From CBDFHF01 sp965247565 (lineage in GTDB: Bacteria; Pseudomonadota; Gammaproteobacteria; Methylococcales; Methylomonadaceae): DNA of 64,000 bases. Positions 47,207-56,042 of this stretch are shown one piece after another. Below the pieces are notes generated by a model that was given only the letters and a program-made list of their open reading frames with translations, was not told the DNA's origin and made no database searches. The position numbers and the translations under genes are program-made. The first letter of the stretch is position 1, and each line of letters opens with the position of its first letter. The stretch covers positions 632,497-696,496 of the forward strand of contig CBDFHF010000001.1 in assembly GCA_965247565.1 (NCBI GenBank), in the 5' to 3' direction.

Positions 47207-48407
47207 TTTCAAACCAGGACGGAAAATGATCCGGATAGGTTTTCCAGCTATCTTTGCCTGAGGCCAATTCGGCATCATTCAGCAAACATTGATCCAGTTC
47301 CCAGCGTGCTTTCTCGGCATTGATGTTTTGACCAATAAACACTAACTCCTGCCGACAATCCCCAAACGGGTTTTCCCAGTTGGCGCGAATGTCAGTCAGA
47401 TATTCTTCCGGCCATTCGCTTTCAGGAACTGAAGCCCACCAACGACCCGCGCAGCCATGTTGCATCGTACCGCCAGCTTGTGACCAACTGCCTGCCCAAT
47501 CAGGACGCGAAGCCAGCCAGAAAAAACCTTTGGAGCGCAACAATGTGCCATTTTGCCAATCATCACGGTGCAGATAATCATAAAATCGTTCAGGATGAAA
47601 CGGGCGGCGCGCGCTGTAAACAAAACTGCTAATGCCGTATTCTTCAGTTTCCGGCTGATGCGTACCGCGTAATTCTTGCAACCAACCGGCCGCTTGTTCA
47701 GCTTTGGCAAAATCAAAACGGCCGGTGTTTAAGATGCTGGACACCTTCACTTTACCCATGACCATCGGGATAATTTCGGCATCCCGATTCAGCGTTGCCA
47801 GAATATGGGTTAAGTCAATTAACTCGGCTCTACTGATTAAATCCACTTTAGAGATTAACAATACATTGCTGAATTCAATTTGTTCAATCAGCAAATCCGC
47901 GATGTTGCGTTCATCATCGGCACCTAATTCTGCATTGATGTCTTTTAACGACTGCGCCTCTTGGTAATCGCGCATAAAATTGACCGCATCAACCACGGTT
48001 ACCATGGTATCTAGTTTGGCAATATCAGACAGACTGATGTCGTTTTCGTCCCTGAATGTAAAGGTTTCTGCAATCGGCAAGGGTTCTGCAATACCGGTGG
48101 ATTCAATGACCAGATAATCAAATCGATCTTCTTTAGCCAATTTGGAAACTTCAATTAATAAATCTTCCCGTAATGTGCAACAGATGCAACCATTGCTCAT
48201 TTCAACCAGTTTTTCCTCCGCGCGGTTGAGCGTCATTTCATTTTTAACCAGTGCCGCATCAATATTGACTTCGCTCATGTCATTTACAATGACAGCGATT
48301 TTTAAGCCTTCGCGATTTGCAATAATCTGGTTAAGCAAGGTGGTTTTACCGGCACCGAGAAAACCGGATAACACAGTAACTGGGAGTTTATTTTCCAGAG
48401 TTTGCAT
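47193..48407 (-). CDS. COG0523 (CobW-like) zinc-chaperone GTPase
   Basis: A 404-residue G3E GTPase. Walker A is GFLGAGKTTLL, the metal-binding CxCC is NGCICCTLRED, switch region ESTGIAEPLPI, and guanine specificity SKVDLI. The C-terminal CobW_C domain follows (about 250-385). Subgroups of this family deliver zinc to enzymes when zinc is scarce. Operon with the ZIP transporter and DUF1826 fits that subgroup. It heads the operon; no clear Zur box is seen in the 128 bp upstream. Confidence 0.93.
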   Translation of the reverse strand: MQTLENKLPVTVLSGFLGAGKTTLLNQIIANREGLKIAVIVNDMSEVNIDAALVKNEMTLNRAEEKLVEMSNGCICCTLREDLLIEVSKLAKEDRFDYLVIESTGIAEPLPIAETFTFRDENDISLSDIAKLDTMVTVVDAVNFMRDYQEAQSLKDINAELGADDERNIADLLIEQIEFSNVLLISKVDLISRAELIDLTHILATLNRDAEIIPMVMGKVKVSSILNTGRFDFAKAEQAAGWLQELRGTHQPETEEYGISSFVYSARRPFHPERFYDYLHRDDWQNGTLLRSKGFFWLASRPDWAGSWSQAGGTMQHGCAGRWWASVPESEWPEEYLTDIRANWENPFGDCRQELVFIGQNINAEKARWELDQCLLNDAELASGKDSWKTYPDHFPSWFENAQS

Positions 48408-48486
48408 AGTTATTAGTAATGGTTGCGATTAATTCGAATCTGTAGCCTGTATAAAAAGCCGATACCACAGATTTTTTGGACAATAG

Positions 48487-48519
48487 AGATCTACGCGGCT
48501 CGAACAACCGCGTAGATCT
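48487..48519. terminator. Hairpin between the PEP-CTERM gene and GTPase gene
   Basis: Perfect 12-bp arms AGATCTACGCGG and CCGCGTAGATCT with a 9-base loop, 17 bp beyond the PEP-CTERM gene stop. Only a weak T tract follows on either strand, so terminator function is plausible but not certain. Confidence 0.6.
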
Positions 48520-49222
48520 GTTCTTTTAACTAAGCTTATTCGACTAACAGTTTACGTCTGTTTACGCCCAGCAATGCCAGCATGCCTGAGCCAAACATCC
48601 ATAAAGCAGCAGGTACAGGTACGGCAGAAACACCTGCTACCGCAGCCTCATAAGCCGCAGCATTTAAGCCACGGTTGAAAACAATATTAGCTACCTCGGA
48701 AGGGGTATTTAGCGCTATGGTGCTTTCTGGCGAAGTTTCGAGCAGGTTTAAACTTATCCAATAGGCACCAACACTTCCACCCAAGACGTTGCTGGTGTTT
48801 TTAATTGAAAAGTCCAAATGTTCATGCAAGTCGCCGCCCGCATCAAGCTGACCAATCACACCGAATGGGTTACTGACGCCAGTAGTGCTGAAAGTAGTTA
48901 CATTTTCAAGTGCATCTTTAATCTCCACATGCTCACCATTGGGAACAGTTGCATTCCAAGAATCGCCGTCCCAGAATTTTAGGGTGGCTAAACCTTGGAA
49001 CTGCAGCCAATTTCCTGCACCGAAAGCGCCCTTGGCGGTATCCGCATCGAAGCCTGGGTCATCTGTAACATAGGCTCCGCCTGCGAGATCTCCAAAATTA
49101 GCTTCAATTAGTGTGGCGTTCAACTGGACTTTTCCACCGGACAAATAAGGCTGAAAATCGCCAGCGTGTTGCCCGGCCGCATTAGCGGCAGAAAAACTAA
49201 GACTACCCGCTATAAATATTCC

Positions 49223-49978
49223 GGTATTGCTAAATTATTATAGATACTGTATAAGTTTTGGCTATTCAAAGATGCGCTGGAGGGTGCTATGGAATGTCCA
49301 AAATGTGGTAAGCGGCCGAGCTGTAAAGACGGTTTGGCGAGCGGTCGGCAGCGCTATTTATGCAAAGATTGTAACCATCGATATACTGTCGCACAGCGTT
49401 CCGGCGCTGGGGATAAAGCAGTAAAGCGGCAAGCGTTGGAGCTTTACCTGGAAGGACTCGGATTCAGGTCTATTGGCCGTGTCCTAGGGTTCAGCAATGT
49501 CACGATTTTGAATTGGATCAGGTCGTTTGGCGAAAAGCTCGATGCCATAAAAAGCGACGGGGGCGTCCAAGTGGTGGAGCTGGACGAAATGCACAGTTAC
49601 GTTGGCTCAAAAAAAACTATTGCTGGATATGGATTGCTGTTGATAGATATGGAAAAAGGTTCCTCGGCTGCGTACTGGGTTCCAGGGCGACTGTCACGGG
49701 AGAAAAGCTCTGGCAAGCCATAGCGGGCGAGGCGGTTGGGCAGGTGATGACGGATCACTGGCAACCTTACGAGGCCTTTGTCCCCAGGGGTCGGCACACG
49801 CAATCAAAGGCTGAAACCTATACTGTTGAAGGATATAACAGTTTATTCAGGCATTTCCTAGCCAGGCTGCGCCGCAAATCAAAATGCTACAGCAAATGCC
49901 AAAAAATGCTGGAATACTCTGTTAAGTTGTTTATGGCTAAATGGAATAACGAAATATCTATATTAGTTTAGCAATGCC
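49223..49978 (+). mobile_element. IS1-family insertion sequence, complete
   Basis: A 756-bp element with inverted ends starting GGTATTGCTAAATTATTATA (left) and GGCATTGCTAAACTAATATA (right, reverse strand). The 8-bp direct repeat AATATTCC flanks it (49215-49222 and 49979-49986). Size, GG start and target duplication fit IS1. Transposase frames are described separately. Confidence 0.93.
49289..49971 (+). CDS. IS1 transposase made by -1 frameshift (InsA/InsB)
   Basis: Two overlapping frames. The first starts at 49289 with a zinc-finger (MECPKCGKRPSC, then CKDCNHRY) and an HTH, and reaches VVELDEMHSYVGSKK. The run of eight A followed by C at 49609-49617 allows a -1 shift into the second frame, which continues NYCWIWIAVDRYGKRFLG and ends at 49971 with the rest of the DDE domain (MTDHWQPYEAF, then SLFRHFLARLRRKSKCYSK). 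IS1 is known to use an A-run frameshift. Unlike classic InsA, the zero frame here runs on to 49723. Confidence 0.88.
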
Positions 49979-50075
49979 AATATTCCTAGGGATAGTTTTG
50001 ATATTGGTAAAGACATTTCAAACTCCTTAAAAAAGAAAAAAGTGACCTATTTAACAAAATTGCTAAAAAGGCCAT

Positions 50076-50094
50076 AATGTTATATTATAACATT
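50076..50094. promoter_or_regulatory. Zur box between PEP-CTERM gene and znuD
   Basis: A perfect 19-bp palindrome AATGTTATA-T-TATAACATT. This is the core of the gammaproteobacterial Zur operator (GAAATGTTATANTATAACATTTC). It lies 60 bp from each start codon region of two divergent genes and overlaps TATATT/TATTAT sequences that could be -10 elements. Zur with zinc should repress both directions. Confidence 0.9.
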
Positions 50095-50135
50095 TCATTT
50101 TGTGCAACATTTTTTAGCTACTCACAGCCAAAGAT

Positions 50136-52433
50136 ATGCCATTACCCTTAGCCATAAAAATTGCAGTTGGGCATTCCAAATTATCATTAGCCCTGGGCTT
50201 GCCAAGGAATGATCAGAATTTTAAAAAGCTCGACCACGGGGTGCACGTTGGAAAAACAAAAGTCTTGTGTTTGCTGGTGGTTTTCTATGTTGGCTCTGCT
50301 TTTGCAGGGCCTGCAGATATAGCCGGCGATTCCGGTGATGAGGGGAAAGCATTAGAACTGGAAACTATGGAGGTTATCGGCACTATTGACCGTCCTCCCG
50401 CCAGTCATCCAGAAATATCCTTACAGGGTGAAAAACTGCGTATGCAGATCGCCAATACACTAGGCAAAACATTGGAACAACAAATGGGCGTCAATAATGC
50501 TTCGTTTGGTCCCGGTGTCGGTGTGCCGGTGATTCGCGGTCTGACCGGTTCGCGAATTCGTATTTTGCAGGATGGCATTGGCAGTAATGACGCCTCATCT
50601 GTCAGCCCCGACCATGCAGTGACCATAGAACCTTTGCTGGCTGATTCAATCACTGTATTGAAAGGCCCAGCCGTAGTGCGTTATGGCAGCAGTGCTATTG
50701 GTGGTGCGGTGAATGTATCTGATGGCAGAATTCCCGATGCGGCACCGGAAAATCTGCTCGAAGGTGCAGCAGAACTACGCTATGGTAGCAATGGCGATGA
50801 AAAAGCCGGGGTTTTTAAACTGAATGCCGGTAAGGATTTTTTTGCATTACACTTAGATGGCTTTTATCGGGAACGCGACGACCTAACTATTCCAGGGTCA
50901 GCAATTGACACTCAAGCCTTGGCTAAAGAGCGCAACTTAAGCACGATACGTATCCCGAACACCCAAGGCGTGGTCGGCAACACCGATCTGCGGACTCAAG
51001 GCGGCTCAATTGGCGGGAGTATTTCCAATAATCACGGCTTACTGGGTATGTCCGCCAACACCCTGGAAAATCAATACGGTATCCCCGCCGGTGGACATGG
51101 TTTGGGACATAGTCATGGCTTAGGCAAACAAATCGGCGGCAAGGTGCGTGTTGATATGAATCAAACCCGGTATGACTTTAAAGCTGAATGGGCTAAACCG
51201 CTGTCTTTTGTAGAAGCTGCCAAGTTGCGTATGGGTTTGGTGGATTATCAACACGCAGAATTAGATGCCGGTGTGCGCAGTACTCGTTTTAAAAACGAGG
51301 TACTGGAAGGTCGTTTTGAACTGCCCATGCAACCGACTGAGCATTTGACCACCACTCTGGGTTTACATTGGAGTGACCGGTCATTTTCGGCGATAGGCAC
51401 AGAAACTTTTGCGCCCGCCACTCAGATCGACATGCTGGCCGGTTTTTTTACCGGTCGCGCCGAATTCGGTAATTTGGCTATGGAACTTGGGCTTCGTAAA
51501 GAACAACAGGACACCACCCCGGCTTTGCGTAGTGTCAGTGTATCCGGTATCCCAACGCCAATTTTATTACCAGAGCAGGTGGATCATTCTCCACACTCGG
51601 TTTCCAGTAGTTTGGATTGGAAAATTCTGCCAAAACTTAATGCTCATGCGGGCTACGGTTGGTATGAACGTGCGCCGGATGTTCAGGAGTTGCTATCCAC
51701 CGGGCCACATTTGGCAACCAGCACGTTTGACGTGGGTAATGTCGGATTAAATACCGAATCTTCTCGTAATCTTGATTTAGGCTTGTCCTGGCAAGGCGAT
51801 TGGCTGGAAGCAAAAATCCATGGTTTTTACAATGAAGTCAGCAATTACATCTATCAGGGCCGTCTTGCCAGTGATGATGGGCAGCCATTGCTTTATGCTT
51901 CGGAAAGCCACGGCAGCGGACGTTTAACCTTTAAATGTGCTGAAACCGGTTCGCGTTATTGCTTGCCGGTTTATGGTTATTCCCAAGCCGACGCCATATT
52001 GATGGGCTACGAGGTAGAAAGCGTTTTTTCATTACCGGAAACCCGTTGGGGTACAGCCAAAATCACTTTATTTTCGGATTATGTGCGTGGCCGTTTCGAT
52101 GACCAAGCTTTAGGTAACGTGCCGCGTTTGCCGCCATTGCGTTACGGCGCTGAACTGGGCTGGGAAACGATTAACTTTTCATCCTCGTTGCGTTTAAGCC
52201 GCAGCGAGGCTCAACACAAAACTGGAAATTTTGAGACCGAAACGCGCGGATTTTTCATGTTGAACCTGAATTTAAACTACCACTGGGACATTGGCCAGAA
52301 TCGAAGCCTATTATTTTTCCTACGCGGCGATAATCTGCTCGATCAGGAAGCGCGTAATGCGGTTTCATTTTTGCGTAACGTGTCGCCAGAAGCGGGGCGT
52401 AGCTTTGAACTTGGTGTGCGTGCAAGTTTTTAA
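50136..52433 (+). CDS. znuD: ZnuD-like TonB-dependent zinc receptor
   Basis: A TonB-dependent outer-membrane receptor of up to 765 residues. The plug domain has VIRGLTGSRIRILQDG and VLKGPAVVRYGSSAIGG, followed by a 22-strand-type barrel ending in RSFELGVRASF. A His-rich loop, GGHGLGHSHGLGK, matches the zinc-binding loops of ZnuD. The Zur box 40 bp upstream supports a zinc role. The N-terminus is uncertain: ATG 50136 gives an odd ~35-residue lead before a normal signal peptide (KVLCLLVVFYVGSAFA), so GTG 50241 may be the true start. It probably forms an operon with the next gene (45-bp gap). Confidence 0.92.
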   Translation: MPLPLAIKIAVGHSKLSLALGLPRNDQNFKKLDHGVHVGKTKVLCLLVVFYVGSAFAGPADIAGDSGDEGKALELETMEVIGTIDRPPASHPEISLQGEKLRMQIANTLGKTLEQQMGVNNASFGPGVGVPVIRGLTGSRIRILQDGIGSNDASSVSPDHAVTIEPLLADSITVLKGPAVVRYGSSAIGGAVNVSDGRIPDAAPENLLEGAAELRYGSNGDEKAGVFKLNAGKDFFALHLDGFYRERDDLTIPGSAIDTQALAKERNLSTIRIPNTQGVVGNTDLRTQGGSIGGSISNNHGLLGMSANTLENQYGIPAGGHGLGHSHGLGKQIGGKVRVDMNQTRYDFKAEWAKPLSFVEAAKLRMGLVDYQHAELDAGVRSTRFKNEVLEGRFELPMQPTEHLTTTLGLHWSDRSFSAIGTETFAPATQIDMLAGFFTGRAEFGNLAMELGLRKEQQDTTPALRSVSVSGIPTPILLPEQVDHSPHSVSSSLDWKILPKLNAHAGYGWYERAPDVQELLSTGPHLATSTFDVGNVGLNTESSRNLDLGLSWQGDWLEAKIHGFYNEVSNYIYQGRLASDDGQPLLYASESHGSGRLTFKCAETGSRYCLPVYGYSQADAILMGYEVESVFSLPETRWGTAKITLFSDYVRGRFDDQALGNVPRLPPLRYGAELGWETINFSSSLRLSRSEAQHKTGNFETETRGFFMLNLNLNYHWDIGQNRSLLFFLRGDNLLDQEARNAVSFLRNVSPEAGRSFELGVRASF

Positions 52434-52478
52434 ACTACATTCCAGATTATCCAAATAATTATAAGTGAGGTATCTTTT

Positions 52479-53942
52479 ATGAAACATTATCGGCTTAGCT
52501 CTTTATTGATCGGCTGCATATTATCATCCAGTGTTTTGCCGGTTTATGCTGTCCATTTAGATATTGAGCTCAAAGGTGATAACGAGCGTATTACTACCGG
52601 ATTCTGTCTGACCGAAGGAGTTGGCTGTGATTTGCCGGGTGCACTGAGTAAACTGGGATTACCCCCACGGACCCTGCCGGTGGATAGCGTGACCGGCTAT
52701 AAAATTTTCGCCGCCGATTTTGCCGATTTTCCAAAACCTTACGATACAGCCAATCCGGGTTTTAACGCCCTTACAGGCTCGTTGTTGCCGAATGAATTGC
52801 TGGCCTATAGAGCACTTGGTAATTTACAGTATTGGCATCCAACCGAAAAGCGCTGGATGAGTGCAGATGACGATGTGCAAATACGCCTGTTCGGTGGTCT
52901 GAGTGCCACACAAGTAATTACCGACCCCAGCCAATGCGGCGGTTTTTTAATTTGCGTTCCAGAGGGTAGCGGCTATGAAGAGGGCAGTACCGTTTTTTCA
53001 GCTGCCGGAATCAGTAGTTCTGCCAGTTTGCTAATTGACAATGCCAACTCCGAAGGCGCATTCCATACCCATCTGGACTGGTTTCTGGAAAAATCCTCAG
53101 GTGAAAAAGGCGGACCGCAAGGCGCTTATCTGGTGCAATTGCAACTGGAATCCGACAAGCGAACTCTGCCATCGCAACCATTGATGATCGCATTTAATAG
53201 CGGCCTGACGGATGATGGTTTTGCCGAGGCAATTGCGGCGCGTATAACTGCCGCTGTACCTTCACCCACGCCAAGCCCCGAACCAACTCCGCAGCCAGAA
53301 CCCACAATTCCCCAAGTACCCGTGCCTACGCCACAGCCCGCACCAATTGCGACACCTGCTACTCTAGCAGACCGCACATTTAGCCAGTTTAAATATGAGG
53401 AAAATGCACAGGAGAAATTAATCGGTTGTCCTAAGGATTGTCAGGAAGTGACACGAGGTCGGGTCACAGTAACTGCTAAAGTTAACTTTGATAATGAAAT
53501 TACTGCATCAAAACTGGTTGCTGCGGAAAAAATAAACTTTTCTTTGGGAACCCGACAATTTATCGGCAGAATATCAGACGCTACCCATAAAAAGTTAAAT
53601 AAGGCTGGCGCTTCAGGTGGAAACATTAAAATAAAAGTTAAGAATACTCACAATCAGTTAGCCGGAACTCTGGTTATGAAATGGACTGGCAAACAACTCA
53701 CGCTGACCTACAAGTTAAGCAATAGCGTATTTGCGGATAATTTTTTGAGTGATCCGTTGACTCGCCCTGATCTGCTGGAGAGTGTGTCTCTTAGGTTGGA
53801 AGATATTACGGGAGAACTGGTGTTGCCGGTTAAAGCTACTCCGGAATTTGTTGCCAGCAATCGTAAGAGCAAGATGATTAAGCGTGGTGGTTCGACTTAT
53901 GAACTTAACAGTGTGTACTTAAAAAACAGAAAACAATCATAG
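52479..53942 (+). CDS. Secreted protein related to the PEP-CTERM protein, with Pro-rich linker
   Basis: A 487-residue protein with a signal peptide (ending VLPVYA). The first domain (about 25-250) resembles the mature part of the split PEP-CTERM protein across znuD: both have an ANPGF/DDPGF segment, L(Q/K)(Y/F)W, a His-x-His-Leu-Asp (THLDW here, EHLDF there) and GAY(L/W)(V/I). A Pro/Thr-rich linker (about 255-290) leads to a beta-rich C-terminal domain (about 295-487) of unknown family with a CPKDC pair. A GAGG site precedes the ATG. Zur-controlled context suggests zinc binding or delivery to ZnuD. Function is inference. Confidence 0.75.
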   Translation: MKHYRLSSLLIGCILSSSVLPVYAVHLDIELKGDNERITTGFCLTEGVGCDLPGALSKLGLPPRTLPVDSVTGYKIFAADFADFPKPYDTANPGFNALTGSLLPNELLAYRALGNLQYWHPTEKRWMSADDDVQIRLFGGLSATQVITDPSQCGGFLICVPEGSGYEEGSTVFSAAGISSSASLLIDNANSEGAFHTHLDWFLEKSSGEKGGPQGAYLVQLQLESDKRTLPSQPLMIAFNSGLTDDGFAEAIAARITAAVPSPTPSPEPTPQPEPTIPQVPVPTPQPAPIATPATLADRTFSQFKYEENAQEKLIGCPKDCQEVTRGRVTVTAKVNFDNEITASKLVAAEKINFSLGTRQFIGRISDATHKKLNKAGASGGNIKIKVKNTHNQLAGTLVMKWTGKQLTLTYKLSNSVFADNFLSDPLTRPDLLESVSLRLEDITGELVLPVKATPEFVASNRKSKMIKRGGSTYELNSVYLKNRKQS

Positions 53943-53993
53943 TGCTCTGCCTACGTCCATGTAAGCATACAGTAGAGCAGGGCAGAGTAGCGA

Positions 53994-55706
53994 TTATTCC
54001 ACCAACAAAGTGCTGACAAAAGCAACAATATCAGTTAGAGGGATTTCTTCATTTTCTTTGGCGGTTCTGGCTTTGTACTCAACCGTGCCGGCATCCAGGC
54101 CGCGGTCACTGATCACTATGCAATGCGGAATACCGATCAGTTCCATATCAGAAAACATGAAGCCAGCGCGAACTTTTCTGTCATCGAATAAGACGTCTAT
54201 GCCAGCACTTTGTAAGTCTTGATAAAGTTTTTCAGCGGCGACTTTTAAACGCTCAGATTTTTGCAGATTAATCGGGCAGATCGCTACTTGAAACGGAGCT
54301 AAGCTATTTGGCCAAATAATGCCGCGGTCATCGTGGCCTTGTTCGATTGCTGCAGCGACCACGCGGGAAATACCAATGCCGTAACAGCCCATGAGCATGG
54401 TGTGATTTTTACCGGCTTCGTTGATGACGGCGGCTTTCATGGCTTCGCTGTATTTAGTACCTAACTGAAAGATATGACCCACTTCAATACCACGAGCGAT
54501 GGTGATCTCACCCTTGCCATCGGGGCTCAGGTCGCCTTCGGTCACTGTGCGAATATCTTCAATTTGTGCTGGAATGGGCAAATCTCGTAGCCAGTTAACA
54601 CCTTGATAATGTTTGCCGTCTTGATTTGCACCGCAGACGAAATCAGACATTAACGTAACGCTTCGGTCGGCAATGATGGTCATGTTTAAACCAATTGGGC
54701 CGATGGAACCGGGTTTGCAGTTACAAGCGGCTTGTATATCCGTTTCGTTGGCCAATTCCAAGGGTGCGAGGATGCCAGCAATTTTCTCGGCCTTGATAGG
54801 GTTTAGTTCGTGGTCGCCACGTAGTAACAAAGCAACGAGGGAATCTTGTTCGCCTTTTACAATTAATGTTTTCAGACATTGGCTGGTGGCAATGTTTAAA
54901 AATTGGCTAACCTCTTCAATGCTGTGTTGATTGGGAGTGTCAACTAACGATAATTCGGCATTGGGGGCAGGGCGGTTGCCACTAGGCATGATTGCCTCGG
55001 CTTTTTCGATATTCGCCGCATAATCACTGCCATTAGAAAACGCAATTGCATCCTCACCAGAGTCGGCTAGCACATGAAATTCATGCGACACCGCACCGCC
55101 AATAGAACCGGAATCCGCAATAACCGCCCGAAACTTCAACCCGAAACGGGTGAAAATAGTTGTGTACGCTTGGTACATGACATCGTAGGTTTCTTGCAGT
55201 GACTCTTGGTCTAAATGAAAAGAGTAGGCGTCTTTCATCACAAATTCCCGAGAGCGCATCACGCCAAAACGCGGACGGATTTCATCACGAAATTTGGTTT
55301 GGATTTGATAGTAGGTAATCGGTAGTTGCTTGTAACTTTTTAATTCTTGTCGTGCCAAGTCGGTAATAATTTCTTCATGAGTAGGGCCTAAGCAAAAGTC
55401 ACGCTGATGACGATCTTTTAAACGCGCCAATTCCGGGCCGTATTTCTCCCAGCGACCGGTTTCTTGCCATAATTCGGCGGGTTGCAAGGCAGGCATTAAT
55501 ACTTCCAAACTGCCTGCTCGATCCATTTCTTCTCGGACGATTTTTTCCACTTTGCGCATCACCCGCAAACCCAGGGGTAACCAGCTATAAAGACCAGCTG
55601 CCAACTTGCGGATCAATCCGGCACGGATCATTAGTTGATGGCTTGCAATTACTGCATCAACAGGCGTTTCTTTAACAGTATTGAGTGGGAATTGTGTAGT
55701 ACGCAT
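53994..55706 (-). CDS. proS: Prolyl-tRNA synthetase
   Basis: A 570-residue class II aminoacyl-tRNA synthetase of bacterial ProS type with the editing insertion. Motif 1/2 regions are visible (GLRVMRKVEKIVREEMDRAG, and LGPTHEEIITDL with FRDEIRPRFGVMRSREF), the INS editing domain lies in the middle, and motif 3 (GCYGIGISRVVAAAIEQ) precedes the anticodon-binding domain. It charges tRNA-Pro. Housekeeping gene; normal length. Confidence 0.98.
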   Translation of the reverse strand: MRTTQFPLNTVKETPVDAVIASHQLMIRAGLIRKLAAGLYSWLPLGLRVMRKVEKIVREEMDRAGSLEVLMPALQPAELWQETGRWEKYGPELARLKDRHQRDFCLGPTHEEIITDLARQELKSYKQLPITYYQIQTKFRDEIRPRFGVMRSREFVMKDAYSFHLDQESLQETYDVMYQAYTTIFTRFGLKFRAVIADSGSIGGAVSHEFHVLADSGEDAIAFSNGSDYAANIEKAEAIMPSGNRPAPNAELSLVDTPNQHSIEEVSQFLNIATSQCLKTLIVKGEQDSLVALLLRGDHELNPIKAEKIAGILAPLELANETDIQAACNCKPGSIGPIGLNMTIIADRSVTLMSDFVCGANQDGKHYQGVNWLRDLPIPAQIEDIRTVTEGDLSPDGKGEITIARGIEVGHIFQLGTKYSEAMKAAVINEAGKNHTMLMGCYGIGISRVVAAAIEQGHDDRGIIWPNSLAPFQVAICPINLQKSERLKVAAEKLYQDLQSAGIDVLFDDRKVRAGFMFSDMELIGIPHCIVISDRGLDAGTVEYKARTAKENEEIPLTDIVAFVSTLLVE

Positions 55707-56042
55707 GGTTTATTGTGTTGGATATATGAGTAAAGCAAGCATTTTACAGAGATAAGGACTGGTTAGTCACCCTGGAATGGCTTGAATTACTGCTCTAGAA
55801 TTTGAGCATCGTTAAATTGACATATTTTGGGTCCAAAAACCATCCGCATCATTTTTTTAACAATCATTGAACCTAAAAGCAAAATAACTGAATAAACTAA
55901 GAGTTTTATGCCAGTTAACTCATAATTATTTTTAATAAGTATTTTTTATCATAAGTTTTAAAATTAGGAGCTTAGATTTGATAGTTAATTAAGCAAAAAA
56001 TGCTAAATCAGACGAGTGATTTCCACATACATGAGATTAAAT
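55707..56042. other. AT-rich intergenic region upstream of the beta-helix protein
   Basis: A 336-bp divergent gap between proS and the secreted protein gene. It is AT-rich, especially at 55880-56000. It must hold promoters for both genes; I see no RNA gene or clear operator. Confidence 0.5.

Larger units (their letters stand above)
48536..50016 (-). pseudogene. PEP-CTERM secreted protein gene split by IS1 in its signal peptide
   Basis: The 5' piece (50016 to 49979) encodes MSLPISKLSLGI after a strong AAGGAG site. The rest (49222 to 48536) continues FIAGSLSFSAANAA, then a ~190-residue beta-rich domain with LHEHLDF, and a C-terminal PEP-CTERM-like sorting signal (VPVPAALWMFGSG, one helix, NRRK). 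Removing the IS and one copy of AATATTCC rejoins one frame. The PEP-CTERM signal sends proteins to exosortase for processing and surface delivery. The gene is divergent from znuD across a Zur box, so zinc-dependent expression is likely. As drawn the protein cannot be exported. Confidence 0.88.
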
